DNA of 64,000 nt from positions 385,607-449,606 of the forward strand of contig NZ_BBUY01000001.1 in the NCBI RefSeq assembly GCF_001590865.1, given 5' to 3'. Positions 1 to 8,217 of this stretch are shown piece by piece; position 1 is the stretch's first letter, and each line of letters begins with the position of its first letter. Made by a program: the position numbers and the translations under genes. Below the pieces are notes generated by a model. The model searched no databases, was not told the DNA's origin, and worked only from the letters and a program-made list of their open reading frames with translations. This stretch comes from Streptomyces sp. NBRC 110611 (lineage in GTDB: Bacteria > Actinomycetota > Actinomycetes > Streptomycetales > Streptomycetaceae).

Positions 1-1
1 C

Positions 2-532
2 CTCCAGCGGAAGCGCGAGAGCTTCGGGGACCCGGCCGCGCACGGCATCCCCACGCACATCACCCTCCTCCCGCCCACGGAGGTCGACGCGGACGCCCTC
101 CCCGCCATCGAACGCCATCTGGCCGGGGTCGCGGCCGTCTCCCGCCCCTTCCCCCTCCGCCTGGAAGGCACCGACACCTTCCGCCCGCTCTCCCCGGTCG
201 TCTTCGTCAAGGTCACCGAGGGCGAGGCGGGCTGCACCGCTCTCCAGGCCCGGGTCCGCGCGGCCTCCGGCCCGTGCGCCCGCGAGCTCCAGTTTCCCTA
301 CCACCCGCACGTCACCATCGCGCACGGCATTCCCGAAGCCGCCATGGACCGTGCCCAGGCCGACCTCGGCGACTTCACCGCCACCTGGACGATCGGCGGT
401 TTCGCCCTCTACGAACAGGGCCCCGACGCGGTCTGGCGCCTCGACCGCGAATACCCCTTCGCCGCCCCGTCCCCGGCCGCCGTTCCGCGTCAGCCCGCCG
501 ACCTGACCCGCCCACCGGCACCGTTCCGCTGA
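2..532 (+). CDS. 2'-5' RNA ligase family protein (5' end outside window)
   Basis: The open frame enters from the left edge and stops at 532, so the N-terminus is missing. Two H-x-T motifs of the 2H phosphoesterase fold are visible: HITL near the start of the visible part and HVTI about 85 residues later, followed by a short beta-rich tail ending in a WRLDREYPF-like segment. That spacing and tail fit the LigT/2'-5' RNA ligase family, whose members ligate or cyclise 2'-5' RNA ends or hydrolyse cyclic phosphates. The physiological substrate in actinobacteria is unclear. The family is secure; the exact reaction is not. Confidence 0.8.
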   Translation, partial: LQRKRESFGDPAAHGIPTHITLLPPTEVDADALPAIERHLAGVAAVSRPFPLRLEGTDTFRPLSPVVFVKVTEGEAGCTALQARVRAASGPCARELQFPYHPHVTIAHGIPEAAMDRAQADLGDFTATWTIGGFALYEQGPDAVWRLDREYPFAAPSPAAVPRQPADLTRPPAPFR

Positions 533-704
533 CCTCACACTGACTCCACGCTGACTCCACACCGACGTCGCACCGACTGCGCGTCGACCCTGCCCGGGTA
601 CCCCACACCGACGGGAGGGGAGACCCGGAGGCCGAGGCCTGGTCCACCCGGACCGCAGGGAACGCGCCCGAGCCTCCCCATCGACCGCTTCCGCCGTACG
701 GGTA

Positions 705-1577
705 TCAGTCGATGCCCGCGATGGCCGGGAGCTCCGCTTCGCGGTGGTGTCTGCTGATGTTCCTCTCCAGCAGGGCGAGGCATTCGGCGACGCCCACGCT
801 GTCCGGGGTGTGCTCGGGCAGCCGCCCGTCCGCCTTCCTGAGCTCGGCCAGCGCCTGGTCGATGGCTGTCTGGGCGGCGAACAGGCAGGGGGTGCTGTAG
901 ATCGCGACGTGCACGCCCAGCTCGTTCAGCTCCGACAGCGACAGCCGCGGCGACTTCCCTCCCGCGATCTGGTTGAACAGCAGTGGCTTGTCGCCGATGA
1001 CCGCCCGCACCTTGCGAATCCAGTCGACGCTGCGGACGCCGTCCACGAGGATCACATCCGCGTCCGTCGCGGCCAGCGCCTTGGCGCGGCGCAGGATCTC
1101 GGCCTCTTCCGTGGCGTCGGTACGGGCCACGACGAGGAGGTCCTGTCGGCTCTCCAGCACCATCTCCAGCTTGTTCAGGTACTCGTCCAGCGGCAGCACC
1201 TGCTTGCCGTCGACGTGCCCGCAGCGGCGGGGCCGCTTCTGGTCCTCCAGGATCACCCCGGAGGCGCCGATCGCCTCCAGGTGCTGTACGACATGGCACG
1301 CCGTCTCCTCGTCGACGTAGCCGTCGTCGATGTCCACGAGCAGGTGCTGGCGCGGGAACGCCAGACGCAGCCGCTGGACGAAGGCGACGAGGTCGGGCCA
1401 GGCGATGAACCCGATGTCCGGCAGGCCGTAGTGGGACGCGGCGAAGCCGAAGCCGGAGACGAACAGGCCGTCGTGGTACCGGGCCGCGATGGAGGCGGAG
1501 AACATGTCGAAGACGCCGATCAGCGGCGTGGTGCCGTCGTCCAGGACGGCCTTGCGTAGCCGGTTGGGGTGGTTCAC
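705..1577 (-). CDS. Isocitrate lyase/PEP mutase superfamily enzyme
   Basis: A 290-residue protein of the PEP mutase/isocitrate lyase TIM-barrel superfamily. Visible landmarks are the metal-binding VDIDDGY (residues 81-87), ED at 111-112, and the loop RRCGH at 117-121. The loop Cys is the general acid of isocitrate and methylisocitrate lyases, whereas phosphonopyruvate mutases lack it, so a C-C lyase on a 2-oxo or hydroxy acid is likelier than a phosphomutase. The GTG start at 1577 is chosen because GGAGGG lies 5-6 bases upstream; the frame stays open to 1784, but that part has no family-like sequence. It is a single gene, convergent with nothing obvious. The substrate cannot be read from the sequence. 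Confidence 0.75.
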   Translation of the reverse strand: MNHPNRLRKAVLDDGTTPLIGVFDMFSASIAARYHDGLFVSGFGFAASHYGLPDIGFIAWPDLVAFVQRLRLAFPRQHLLVDIDDGYVDEETACHVVQHLEAIGASGVILEDQKRPRRCGHVDGKQVLPLDEYLNKLEMVLESRQDLLVVARTDATEEAEILRRAKALAATDADVILVDGVRSVDWIRKVRAVIGDKPLLFNQIAGGKSPRLSLSELNELGVHVAIYSTPCLFAAQTAIDQALAELRKADGRLPEHTPDSVGVAECLALLERNISRHHREAELPAIAGID

Positions 1578-2105
1578 GAGTACCCTCCAGGGGTTGGTCC
1601 GTTGGTTCGCGTGTGCTGTCTCCTGCCGACCTCCGCCGCCAAGCTCCGGTCGGCAGCTGTGCCATGACGCACCATGGGCCGATGAGCCGGGGGCCGCCGC
1701 CGACGAGTGGCACTTCACCTGCGGCGGGTCCCCGGACCGGCTCTCAACCCTGTGACATGCCCCTACGCATATGCCGGCAAGCAACTGACATCACTGGCTG
1801 CGCAGTTACGGGCACGCTCTGTGGAAGATAGGCCAAGGGCTGTTCATGGGACAATAATGAAAAGGTAAAGTGCCCCTGTTGGGAGGTGCTTTTCCGTCGT
1901 CTTGCGAAGTCCCCCGCCCGCGTCGGCCGCCCTTCCGAAGAGGCACTCCGCCCCCACCGGTCACTCGAAAGCGCCCCCGAAACCTCCCTCTTGAGACGAC
2001 ATCACCTCGCCCCCTCTTGACAGCCGCCGCGGGTGCCGATCCGTCGTCGAGGTAATCGGAAGCTAGAGTTCCGGATTGATCGCGGTATCTGCTGAGGGGA
2101 GCGCC
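1578..2105. other. Divergent intergenic region without a gene
   Basis: This 528-base gap separates the divergent lyase-family gene and the YihY-type gene and should hold promoters for both. It is locally AT-richer around 1845-1870. A TTGACA hexamer lies at 2017-2022, but no -10 box sits at the usual distance from it. I see no convincing small gene, RNA or repeat. Confidence 0.5.
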
Positions 2106-3074
2106 ATGGACTGGTTGCGGAGGCTGCCGGTGGTCGGACCGGCCGTCGGCCGGCTGATGGGCACTCACGCCTGGCGGGCCTACGAGCGCATGCTCCGCGT
2201 CAAGTGGACCAGGCTGGCCGCGGCCATCACCTTCACCAGTTTCGTCGCGCTCTTTCCGCTCCTCACCGTTGGCGTCGCGATCGGCGCCACGCTGCTGAGC
2301 GACCGTCAGCTGCGGGAGCTGGAGAGCACGATCGCCCAGCAGTTCCCCGGCATCTCGGCCCAGCTCGACATCACCGCGCTGGTCGAGAACGCCACCACGG
2401 TGGGACTGGTCGCCGGCGCCGTACTGCTGTTCACCGGCATCGGCTGGGTCGATTCGCTGCGCGACTGTCTGCGTGCCGTATGGGAGAAGGACGACGAGGA
2501 CATCAACTTCTTCCTCGGCAAGCTCCGCGACGGCGGCCTGCTGCTGGGGCTCGGCGGTGTCGCCCTGCTCTCGCTCGGCTGTTCCGTCTTCGCCACGGCG
2601 GCGGTGGACCGGGCAGTGGACGCGATCGGGCTGTCCGAGCAGGGCGCCGGGGCCCTGCTGCTCAGGGCCGCCGGCTTCTGCATCGCCGTTCTCGCGGACT
2701 TCCTGCTGCTCGCCTACATCCTGACCAAGCTCCCCGGCGCGCACCCGCCGCACCGCGCCGTGGTGATCGCCGGACTCCTCGGCGCGGTCGGCTTCGAACT
2801 GCTGAAACTGCTGCTCAGCGGCTATCTCCAGGGCGTCGCCGCGCGCAGTATGTACGGCGCCTTCGGCACCCCGATCGCCCTGCTGCTGTGGATCAACTTC
2901 ACCGCGAAGCTGCTGGTGTACTGCGCCTCGTGGACGGCCACGGCGGGCGAGCGGGACGCGGTGGATGAGGGAGAGGGAGACGAAGCGGACGGCGCGGCGG
3001 ACAGGAAGGAGGGGGGCGAAGCGGACGGCGCGGGGGACGGCGAGGAGGGGGGCCGGGCAGAACCACGGCCGTGA
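2106..3074 (+). CDS. YihY/BrkB-family inner membrane protein
   Basis: A 322-residue protein with about six hydrophobic helices and the YihY/virulence-factor-BrkB pattern: an N-terminal amphipathic segment, then AAAITFTSFVALFPLLT in the first membrane helix and a conserved LLLWINFTAKLLVYCAS segment before the tail. The last 40 residues are Asp/Glu/Gly-rich with repeated EEG/EADGA units and are probably cytoplasmic and disordered. The ATG at 2106 follows GAGGGGA; a TTG ten codons upstream is less likely. These proteins were once called RNase BN, a label now known to be wrong for the family. The function is unknown, possibly envelope-related given the carboxypeptidase next door. Confidence 0.85.
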   Translation: MDWLRRLPVVGPAVGRLMGTHAWRAYERMLRVKWTRLAAAITFTSFVALFPLLTVGVAIGATLLSDRQLRELESTIAQQFPGISAQLDITALVENATTVGLVAGAVLLFTGIGWVDSLRDCLRAVWEKDDEDINFFLGKLRDGGLLLGLGGVALLSLGCSVFATAAVDRAVDAIGLSEQGAGALLLRAAGFCIAVLADFLLLAYILTKLPGAHPPHRAVVIAGLLGAVGFELLKLLLSGYLQGVAARSMYGAFGTPIALLLWINFTAKLLVYCASWTATAGERDAVDEGEGDEADGAADRKEGGEADGAGDGEEGGRAEPRP

Positions 3075-3123
3075 CGCCGGGACGGGGCGTGGCCCCTGCC
3101 GCCGGTGTCACGGTCGTCCCGGA

Positions 3124-4521
3124 TCACTCTCCGGAAGAGCGCCCCCGTCCCTGCCCTCGTCCTTGCCCGCGTCCCCGCCCCTTGCCGCGCATGCGCTCCG
3201 GCAGCGGCCGCCGACGGTGTACGACCAGCCCCACGGCGCCGACCAGCGCCAGCGCGCCACCGGCGATCCCCACCGACATCCACGTACCGTTCGACCCGGC
3301 GCCGTCCAGCGCCGCCTGGGTGTTCTCGTGGGCGCCCTTCCCCCCGGGCCCCTCGGCGCCGGTACCGTCGTCCTCGCTGCGCGGCCCGACGAGCCGGCCC
3401 ACCGGGTCCACCTTGCCGGCCGCGGCGAAGCCCCAGTCGAGGAGCCTGGCGGCCTCCCGGTAGGCCTCGTTGTGCTCCTTCTTCTCCGGGTTCATGACCG
3501 TGACCAGCAGTTTGCGGTCACCGCGCTGGGCGACACCGGTGAAGGTGGCCCCGGCGTTCGTCGTCGAGCCGTTCTTCACGCCCGCGATCCCCGGGTACGG
3601 CTTGACGTCGTAATCGCCGCTGAGCAGCCGGTTGGTGTTCTGGATCCCGAACGTCCCGCGCTTGCCGTCCTTGCCCTTGTCACCGGGGAACTGCGCGTTC
3701 ACCGTCGAGCAGTACTCGCGGAAGTCGGCGTTCCGCAGCCCCGACCGGGCGAACAGGCTCAGGTCGTACGCGCTGGAGACCTGCCCCGGGGCGTCGTAGC
3801 CGTCCGGGGTGACGACATGCGTGTCGCCCGCGTTCAGCTCGTCGGCGTGTTGCTGCATCTGCTTGACGGTGGCCTCGACTCCGCCGTTCATCGAGGCGAG
3901 CGTGTGCACCGCGTCGTTCCCGGACCGCAGGAAGACGCCCAGCCACAGGTCGTGCACGCTATAGGGGAGGTTCTCCTTTATCCCGACCATGCTGCTGCCC
4001 TCGCCCATCCCCACCAGATCGCCGGGCTTGACGGTGTACTTCTGGTCCTTCGGGAACTTCGGCAGCAGCGTGTCCGCGAACAGCATCTTCAGCGTACTGG
4101 CCGGCGCGAGCTGCCAATGCGCGTTCTTGGCGGCCAGCACCTTGCCGGAGTCGGCGTCCGAGACGATCCATGAACGGGCGGTCAGGGCCTTCGGTCCCGG
4201 CAGCTGCGGCGCCCCGGGCTGCGGCGCCACCTGGACGCCGGGCGTGCCCAGCCGCTCCCCGCCGATCCGCGACATCTTGGCCGGCGGCTTGGCCGGCGGC
4301 GCGGGAGCCTTGGGGTCGTCGGCGTACGCGGTGCCGGCCAGCAGCGGGGACGCCAGCAGCCCGGCGGCGGCCAGCGCGGCGGCGGTACGGAGGGACGTAC
4401 GTGGAGTACAGAAGGTCGTCGGCACGTCGCTGAACGTACCCTTCTTTGGCCGCGACGCCGCCAGCACACCACGGAAGAGTGCCCCTCCCGACCGCCGTAT
4501 GGAGCCGCGGAGCTGGTTCAT
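3124..4521 (-). CDS. D-alanyl-D-alanine carboxypeptidase (PBP4/5-type, S11 family)
   Basis: A 465-residue serine peptidase that trims the terminal D-Ala from peptidoglycan stem peptides outside the membrane. It shows STLK (residues 142-145, nucleophile Ser142), SGN (200-202) and KNG (316-318) in place of the usual KTG. There is a signal-peptide-like hydrophobic run at about 45-67 ending TAYA, then a Pro/Ala-rich linker. A C-terminal membrane helix at about 415-440 is followed by a basic RGKGRGRGQGRG tail, so it should be anchored with the catalytic domain outside. The ATG at 4521 has an AAAGGTGA site upstream. A GTG at 4425 would give a more ordinary signal peptide, so the start is uncertain. 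It resembles SCO4847 in position. Confidence 0.9.
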   Translation of the reverse strand: MNQLRGSIRRSGGALFRGVLAASRPKKGTFSDVPTTFCTPRTSLRTAAALAAAGLLASPLLAGTAYADDPKAPAPPAKPPAKMSRIGGERLGTPGVQVAPQPGAPQLPGPKALTARSWIVSDADSGKVLAAKNAHWQLAPASTLKMLFADTLLPKFPKDQKYTVKPGDLVGMGEGSSMVGIKENLPYSVHDLWLGVFLRSGNDAVHTLASMNGGVEATVKQMQQHADELNAGDTHVVTPDGYDAPGQVSSAYDLSLFARSGLRNADFREYCSTVNAQFPGDKGKDGKRGTFGIQNTNRLLSGDYDVKPYPGIAGVKNGSTTNAGATFTGVAQRGDRKLLVTVMNPEKKEHNEAYREAARLLDWGFAAAGKVDPVGRLVGPRSEDDGTGAEGPGGKGAHENTQAALDGAGSNGTWMSVGIAGGALALVGAVGLVVHRRRPLPERMRGKGRGRGQGRGQGRGRSSGE

Positions 4522-4826
4522 CTGGATCACCTTTCGCAAACAACTCACCGTCACAGCAGCAGGGACTCGGTGAAAGAGCAGGTCAGAGCACATGTCACCG
4601 TCCATGTCGTGGCCCGGAAGCGCGCGTACGGGCACACAGCTACAAAGACGTTGGCCGGTCCGGTGGGGATCCCAAAGCTGCCCGTCCGGGATGTGAATCA
4701 CTCATGGACGCCGTACGCGCCGGCGCGGTTGACGTCGCAGTCGCAGATGCACACGTGGATCACATGTGCACACAGATCACATGCGCACATGGATCACGGA
4801 TCACGTGTGCACGTGGACGGGCGATC
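4522..4826. promoter_or_regulatory. Upstream region of the carboxypeptidase with iterated GATCAC/CACRTG words
   Basis: The 305-base gap has no coding-like frame. Between 4753 and 4815 it packs four GATCAC hexamers (4758, 4775, 4792, 4799) interleaved with CACGTG, CACATGTG and CACATG words, which form overlapping short palindromes. It is AT-richer than its surroundings. It could be a cluster of regulator sites for the carboxypeptidase, which is transcribed leftward from here, but no known operator is recognised. Confidence 0.35.
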
Positions 4827-5129
4827 TCAGTATTCACTTCTCACTTGCTGGGGGCGAAAGAGGTTGGGCAGGTCCGCACCGCCACATTGATTGATGGAAC
4901 CCAGGAGGGGAAACTCGGCGAAGTTGCCGGTGACTGTTCCGCTACCACGGGCAGGGTGGCCTGTGTTGTGCGCGCCCGTGTTCTTGTGGGCGCATGCGTT
5001 GTGCGCGGCTGGGGAGAGAAACTCGATAACGCCACCGGCGGACGCGGGGGCCGCCGTCACGATTCCCGCTCCGATGGCTGCCAGTCCGAATCCGAGTCCG
5101 AGTGCGGTGATGGTACGACGTGTGGACAT
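4827..5129 (-). CDS. Small secreted two-cysteine protein
   Basis: A 100-residue protein with a clear signal peptide (RR near the N-terminus, hydrophobic stretch at about 9-25, cleavage near APASA at residue 31). The mature part is about 69 residues with just two cysteines (46 and 82), probably a disulfide, enclosing a His/Asn/Gly/Thr-rich segment and followed by a QCGGADLP motif. The composition recalls small Streptomyces surface proteins such as chaplins, but the chaplin signature around Cys-Gly-Asn is absent, so I do not call it one. The function is unknown. The Shine-Dalgarno is weak. Confidence 0.6.
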   Translation of the reverse strand: MSTRRTITALGLGFGLAAIGAGIVTAAPASAGGVIEFLSPAAHNACAHKNTGAHNTGHPARGSGTVTGNFAEFPLLGSINQCGGADLPNLFRPQQVRSEY

Positions 5130-5230
5130 GCCCCAGGAACGCCGGGCCGAGCGCCCCGGTCACGTCCGCTCACTCCGTTGACTCAGTCGGCTCCGCCCTA
5201 TCGATGCCCTGTCGACGTCCTATCGGTGCC

Positions 5231-5473
5231 CTATTGGCGCCCCCGGCGGAGTGCCCGAAGGCCCCGGAAACCGATCACGCCAATGGCAGTCCCCAGGATG
5301 AACGAGGTGATGGCCAACGCGAGGTGGACCCAGAAGTAGGCGGTAGGGCTCCCGTGATCGAAGGCCAGCCCGCTGGCGTCCTTGAACAGATTCTTGACGA
5401 AGGTCACCCACACCACCCACGACCAAGCGCCGAAGGCGAGGAGGAACCAGGAGACCGGGCGGCTGAGCTTCAT
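5231..5473 (-). CDS. SCO4848-family small membrane protein
   Basis: An 80-residue protein with two membrane helices (about residues 8-26 and 46-70) and a basic C-terminal tail rich in Arg. The arrangement fits the conserved Streptomyces family typified by SCO4848, which sits beside the D-Ala-D-Ala carboxypeptidase in S. coelicolor (from memory). The ATG at 5473 has GAGGA about eight bases upstream. The function of the family is unknown; conserved linkage to the carboxypeptidase hints at an envelope role. Confidence 0.75.
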   Translation of the reverse strand: MKLSRPVSWFLLAFGAWSWVVWVTFVKNLFKDASGLAFDHGSPTAYFWVHLALAITSFILGTAIGVIGFRGLRALRRGRQ

Positions 5474-5786
5474 GGGGTGTGTCCTCTGCTGCGGGGGAGC
5501 CCTTGCCCCGCCAGTATCCGGCTGCCGGCCACGTGATCCGTCATCGGGGTGCCGGCCGGTTGCGTGTGCACATCACTTTCTCCCAGAGCTGCCTGCAAAA
5601 AATTCTGGCGATGGCCGGCACGCACTCCGTAGAATCCCGCTCATGGGCGTCTTTTCCTGAGTGACGGACATGGTCCGCAGCAATAGGCCCGGCGAGTTCC
5701 GGGCTTCGTCAGCGTGCCTGCCTGCACGTTGACCGGTTCACCTGCCTACTCGCTCACTCGCTCACTCAGGAGACGGTGATCACGCC
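5474..5786. other. Divergent intergenic region
   Basis: This 313-base gap lies between the small membrane protein and the nucleotidyltransferase gene. An AT-rich patch (about 5595-5610, with a run of A) and a three-unit CTCACTCG-like microrepeat just before the right-hand gene (5750-5767) are the only visible structures. No gene seen. Confidence 0.4.
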
Positions 5787-6668
5787 ATGTCTTTTCGTTC
5801 CCATGCTCCTCGCCCCGCGTCCGCTCCCGCAGCTTCGGCCCGGTCCGCCTGTCCCGCGCTGGACGATCGCATCGCGCGGTTGCGGCAGCTTGCCCAGGCC
5901 GACCCCCGCCTGGAAGGCGTTCTGCTGTACGGGTCCTGGACACTGGGCGAGGCCGATGCGCACTCCGACATCGAGGCCTATCTGTACGTCCGCGACGAGC
6001 ACGTCGAAGACTTCGACGGGCGCGCCTTCCTGCGCCAGCTCGCGCCGCTTGAGCTCGCGTACACCAATATGTACGGCATCCTCGCCGTCGTCTTCGACGA
6101 TCTGATGCGCGGTGAGTTCCACCTCACCGCCGCCGGCGCCGGCATCGACGAAGTCCCCACCTGGGAGGGGATGGTGCACCTGCCCCGCCCCGAGGACGCC
6201 GTCCTGCTGGACCGGACCGGCCGCCTGACCCGGGCCGCCCGGCAGCTGGCCCGCTTCCGGCCGCCCGAGCCGGTTACCACCGCTCAGCAGCTCATCGACG
6301 AACTGGCCAACTGGACGCTGATGCTCGCCCACGTCCTGGCCCGTGGCGAAGTCGCCCGCGCCCACGCGCTGCTGCACACCGTCATCGCCCCTCAGCAGCT
6401 CCAGCTCTGCCGGCTCCTGCGGCACAGCACCGCCCACTGGCTGACCCCCAGCCGGGCACTGGAGAACGACCTCCCGGCCGCCGACCGCGAGCGTTACACC
6501 GGCACCACCGCCGCCGCGCGGGCCGAAGACGTGCGTACCGCAGCGCGCAACAGCTGGCGCTGGAGCCGGGATCTGGCCGCCGAAGCAGGTGAGTGCTGGC
6601 CTCTCCACGTGCCGTGCGACCTGCATGAGCGGATCAGCGGTCTGCTGGACGGTAAGGGCATCGAATAG
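5787..6668 (+). CDS. Nucleotidyltransferase resembling lincosamide nucleotidyltransferases
   Basis: A 293-residue protein with the polymerase-beta-like nucleotidyltransferase signature GSWTLGEADAHSDIEAY (about residues 49-65), giving the Gly-Ser and the two acidic metal ligands. The GS-x-T-x-GE-x-D-x-x-SDIE context is close to what I know of Lnu(B)/Lnu(F)-type enzymes, which adenylylate lincomycin and clindamycin. The C-terminal half is helical, with HTVIAPQQLQLCRLLR resembling the DUF4111-like helical domain. SD AGGAGA is 13 bases before the ATG. It stands alone, so a resistance role is inference from the fold; other aminoglycoside-like or unknown substrates are possible. Confidence 0.65.
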   Translation: MSFRSHAPRPASAPAASARSACPALDDRIARLRQLAQADPRLEGVLLYGSWTLGEADAHSDIEAYLYVRDEHVEDFDGRAFLRQLAPLELAYTNMYGILAVVFDDLMRGEFHLTAAGAGIDEVPTWEGMVHLPRPEDAVLLDRTGRLTRAARQLARFRPPEPVTTAQQLIDELANWTLMLAHVLARGEVARAHALLHTVIAPQQLQLCRLLRHSTAHWLTPSRALENDLPAADRERYTGTTAAARAEDVRTAARNSWRWSRDLAAEAGECWPLHVPCDLHERISGLLDGKGIE

Positions 6669-6786
6669 CCCGGCGAGAGCCCGGCGACAGCGCGGGGACA
6701 GCGTGTCGGCCGTCGATGGTGCGGCACGCTCTGCCCTCGGGAAAATGACATGACGGAGCCGCCCCGCCGCGATAGCTTCGGCGCTT

Positions 6787-7296
6787 ATGGACCCCGTCGG
6801 TGAAAAAGAAATACGCGCCTCCTTTGTGAATTGCTCGAAGGGAGAGGCGAGCAGAATCAATCTCCCGGCCGGGCTGGCCGGACTTCCTTGGGAAGACCTC
6901 GACTTCCTGGGGTGGCGGGATCCGGGGGCGCCGGACCGGAGTTATCTGGTGGCGCCGCGTGGCGAGGGGCTGATCGGGGTGACGCTGCGGGTGCCGCAGG
7001 GCGTACGGCGGAGTTTCACCAAGACGACGGTGTGCTCGGTGTGTACGACCGGACATCCGGGGTCCGGTGTCACTCTGCTCGCGGCGCGCCGGGCCGGGCC
7101 CGCGGGACGGCAGGGGAACACCGTGGGCACGTACCTCTGTGCCGACCTCGCCTGTTCCCTCTACGTCCGGGGACGCAAGAAGTCCCAGCTGGCCTCTCCC
7201 CGGTACGAGGAGGCGCTGACGCTGGAGGAGCGGATCGCGCGCACCGTGCGGAATCTGGATGCTTTTCTGGAGAAGGTGCTGGCGGGGGAGAAGTAG
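6787..7296 (+). CDS. FBP-domain zinc protein
   Basis: A 169-residue protein matching the C-terminal domain of the elongation-factor-G/fibronectin-binding FBP family (treble-clef zinc finger). It has CSVC at 83-86 and CADLAC at 118-123 as four Cys zinc ligands, with a basic helix RGRKKSQ after the second pair. In mycobacteria a related protein binds EF-G and protects against fusidic acid; whether this one does so is inference. It is followed by a strong hairpin before the convergent sdhB. Confidence 0.75.
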   Translation: MDPVGEKEIRASFVNCSKGEASRINLPAGLAGLPWEDLDFLGWRDPGAPDRSYLVAPRGEGLIGVTLRVPQGVRRSFTKTTVCSVCTTGHPGSGVTLLAARRAGPAGRQGNTVGTYLCADLACSLYVRGRKKSQLASPRYEEALTLEERIARTVRNLDAFLEKVLAGEK

Positions 7297-7340
7297 TAAC
7301 GGGGCCGGTCGCGGTCCCGAGCCCGGCTCGGCACGTAACA

Positions 7341-7378
7341 GGGCCCGGCCACCGGTGCGTTGACCGGTGGCCGGGCCC
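7341..7378. terminator. Bidirectional hairpin terminator between FBP gene and sdhB
   Basis: A perfect 16-base-pair inverted repeat (GGGCCCGGCCACCGGT at 7341-7356 and its complement at 7363-7378) with a six-base loop. It lies between two convergent genes, 45 bases past the FBP stop and 62 bases past the sdhB stop. There is no long T-run, as is common for actinobacterial terminators. Confidence 0.85.
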
Positions 7379-7440
7379 CTCTTACGTGTCCTACGTGCCT
7401 CTTGACGTACGAGAAGCGCCCCGGACGTACTGGAGACGTA

Positions 7441-8217
7441 CTAGAAACGCCGTGTGATGAGCGCCCGCTTCACTTCCTGAATCGCCTTGGTGACCTCGAT
7501 ACCGCGCGGGCAGGCGTCCGTGCAGTTGAACGTCGTCCGGCAGCGCCAGACGCCGTCCTTGTCGTTGAGGATCTCCAGGCGCTGCTCACCGGCCTCGTCA
7601 CGCGAGTCGAAGATGAAGCGGTGCGCGTTGACGATCGCCGCCGGGCCGAAGTACTGGCCGTCGTTCCAGAACACCGGGCACGAGGTGGTGCAGGCCGCGC
7701 AGAGGATGCACTTCGTCGTGTCGTCGAAGCGCTCGCGGTCCTCGGAGGACTGCAGGCGCTCGCGGGTCGGCTCGTTGCCCGTCGTGATCAGGAAGGGCAT
7801 CACATCGCGGTAGGCCTGGAAGAAGGGCTCCATGTCGACGACAAGGTCCTTCAGCACGGTCAGGCCCTTTATGGCCTCGACCGTGATCGGCTTCTCCGGG
7901 TTGATGTCCTTGATCAGCGTCTTGCAGGCCAGGCGGTTCTTGCCGTTGATCCGCATGGCGTCCGAGCCGCAGATGCCGTGGGCGCAGGAGCGGCGGAAGG
8001 TCAGCGAGCCGTCCTGGTCCCACTTGATCTTGTGGAGGGCGTCCAGGACGCGCTCCTTGGGATCGATCTCCAGCTGGAAGTCCTGCCAGCCGGCCTCGTC
8101 GGAGACCTCCGGGTTGAACCGTCGGATCCGGAAGGTGACCGTGATGTACGGGGAGTCGGCGAAGCCGGGCTCGGGCTTGTCGGCCTCGGCGGCCTTGTCC
8201 AGGGTCGGGGTAGCCAT
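7441..8217 (-). CDS. sdhB: Succinate dehydrogenase iron-sulfur subunit
   Basis: A 258-residue SdhB. The N-terminal ferredoxin domain has the 2Fe-2S ligands C78, C83, D86 and C98 (CAHGICGSD...C; the Asp at the third position also occurs in E. coli SdhB). The C-terminal part carries CILCAACTTSCP and a later C-x2-CTDACPRGI set for the 4Fe-4S and 3Fe-4S clusters. It passes electrons from SdhA to the membrane anchor. The ATG overlaps the sdhA stop by one base (TGATG), so the two are translationally coupled. Last gene of the minus-strand sdhCDAB operon. Confidence 0.97.
   Translation of the reverse strand: MATPTLDKAAEADKPEPGFADSPYITVTFRIRRFNPEVSDEAGWQDFQLEIDPKERVLDALHKIKWDQDGSLTFRRSCAHGICGSDAMRINGKNRLACKTLIKDINPEKPITVEAIKGLTVLKDLVVDMEPFFQAYRDVMPFLITTGNEPTRERLQSSEDRERFDDTTKCILCAACTTSCPVFWNDGQYFGPAAIVNAHRFIFDSRDEAGEQRLEILNDKDGVWRCRTTFNCTDACPRGIEVTKAIQEVKRALITRRF

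Noticed and set aside
744..1559. Long open frame antisense to the PEP mutase-family gene
   Set aside because: It is a shadow typical of high-GC DNA; no recognisable family and no Shine-Dalgarno, while the minus frame has clear catalytic motifs.
4827..5129. Chaplin assignment for the small secreted protein
   Set aside because: Size and signal peptide fit, but the chaplin motif around the cysteines is missing.
5120..5536. 138-residue frame opposite the SCO4848-like gene
   Set aside because: Shadow; the minus frame has two clean membrane helices and a proper ribosome-binding site.
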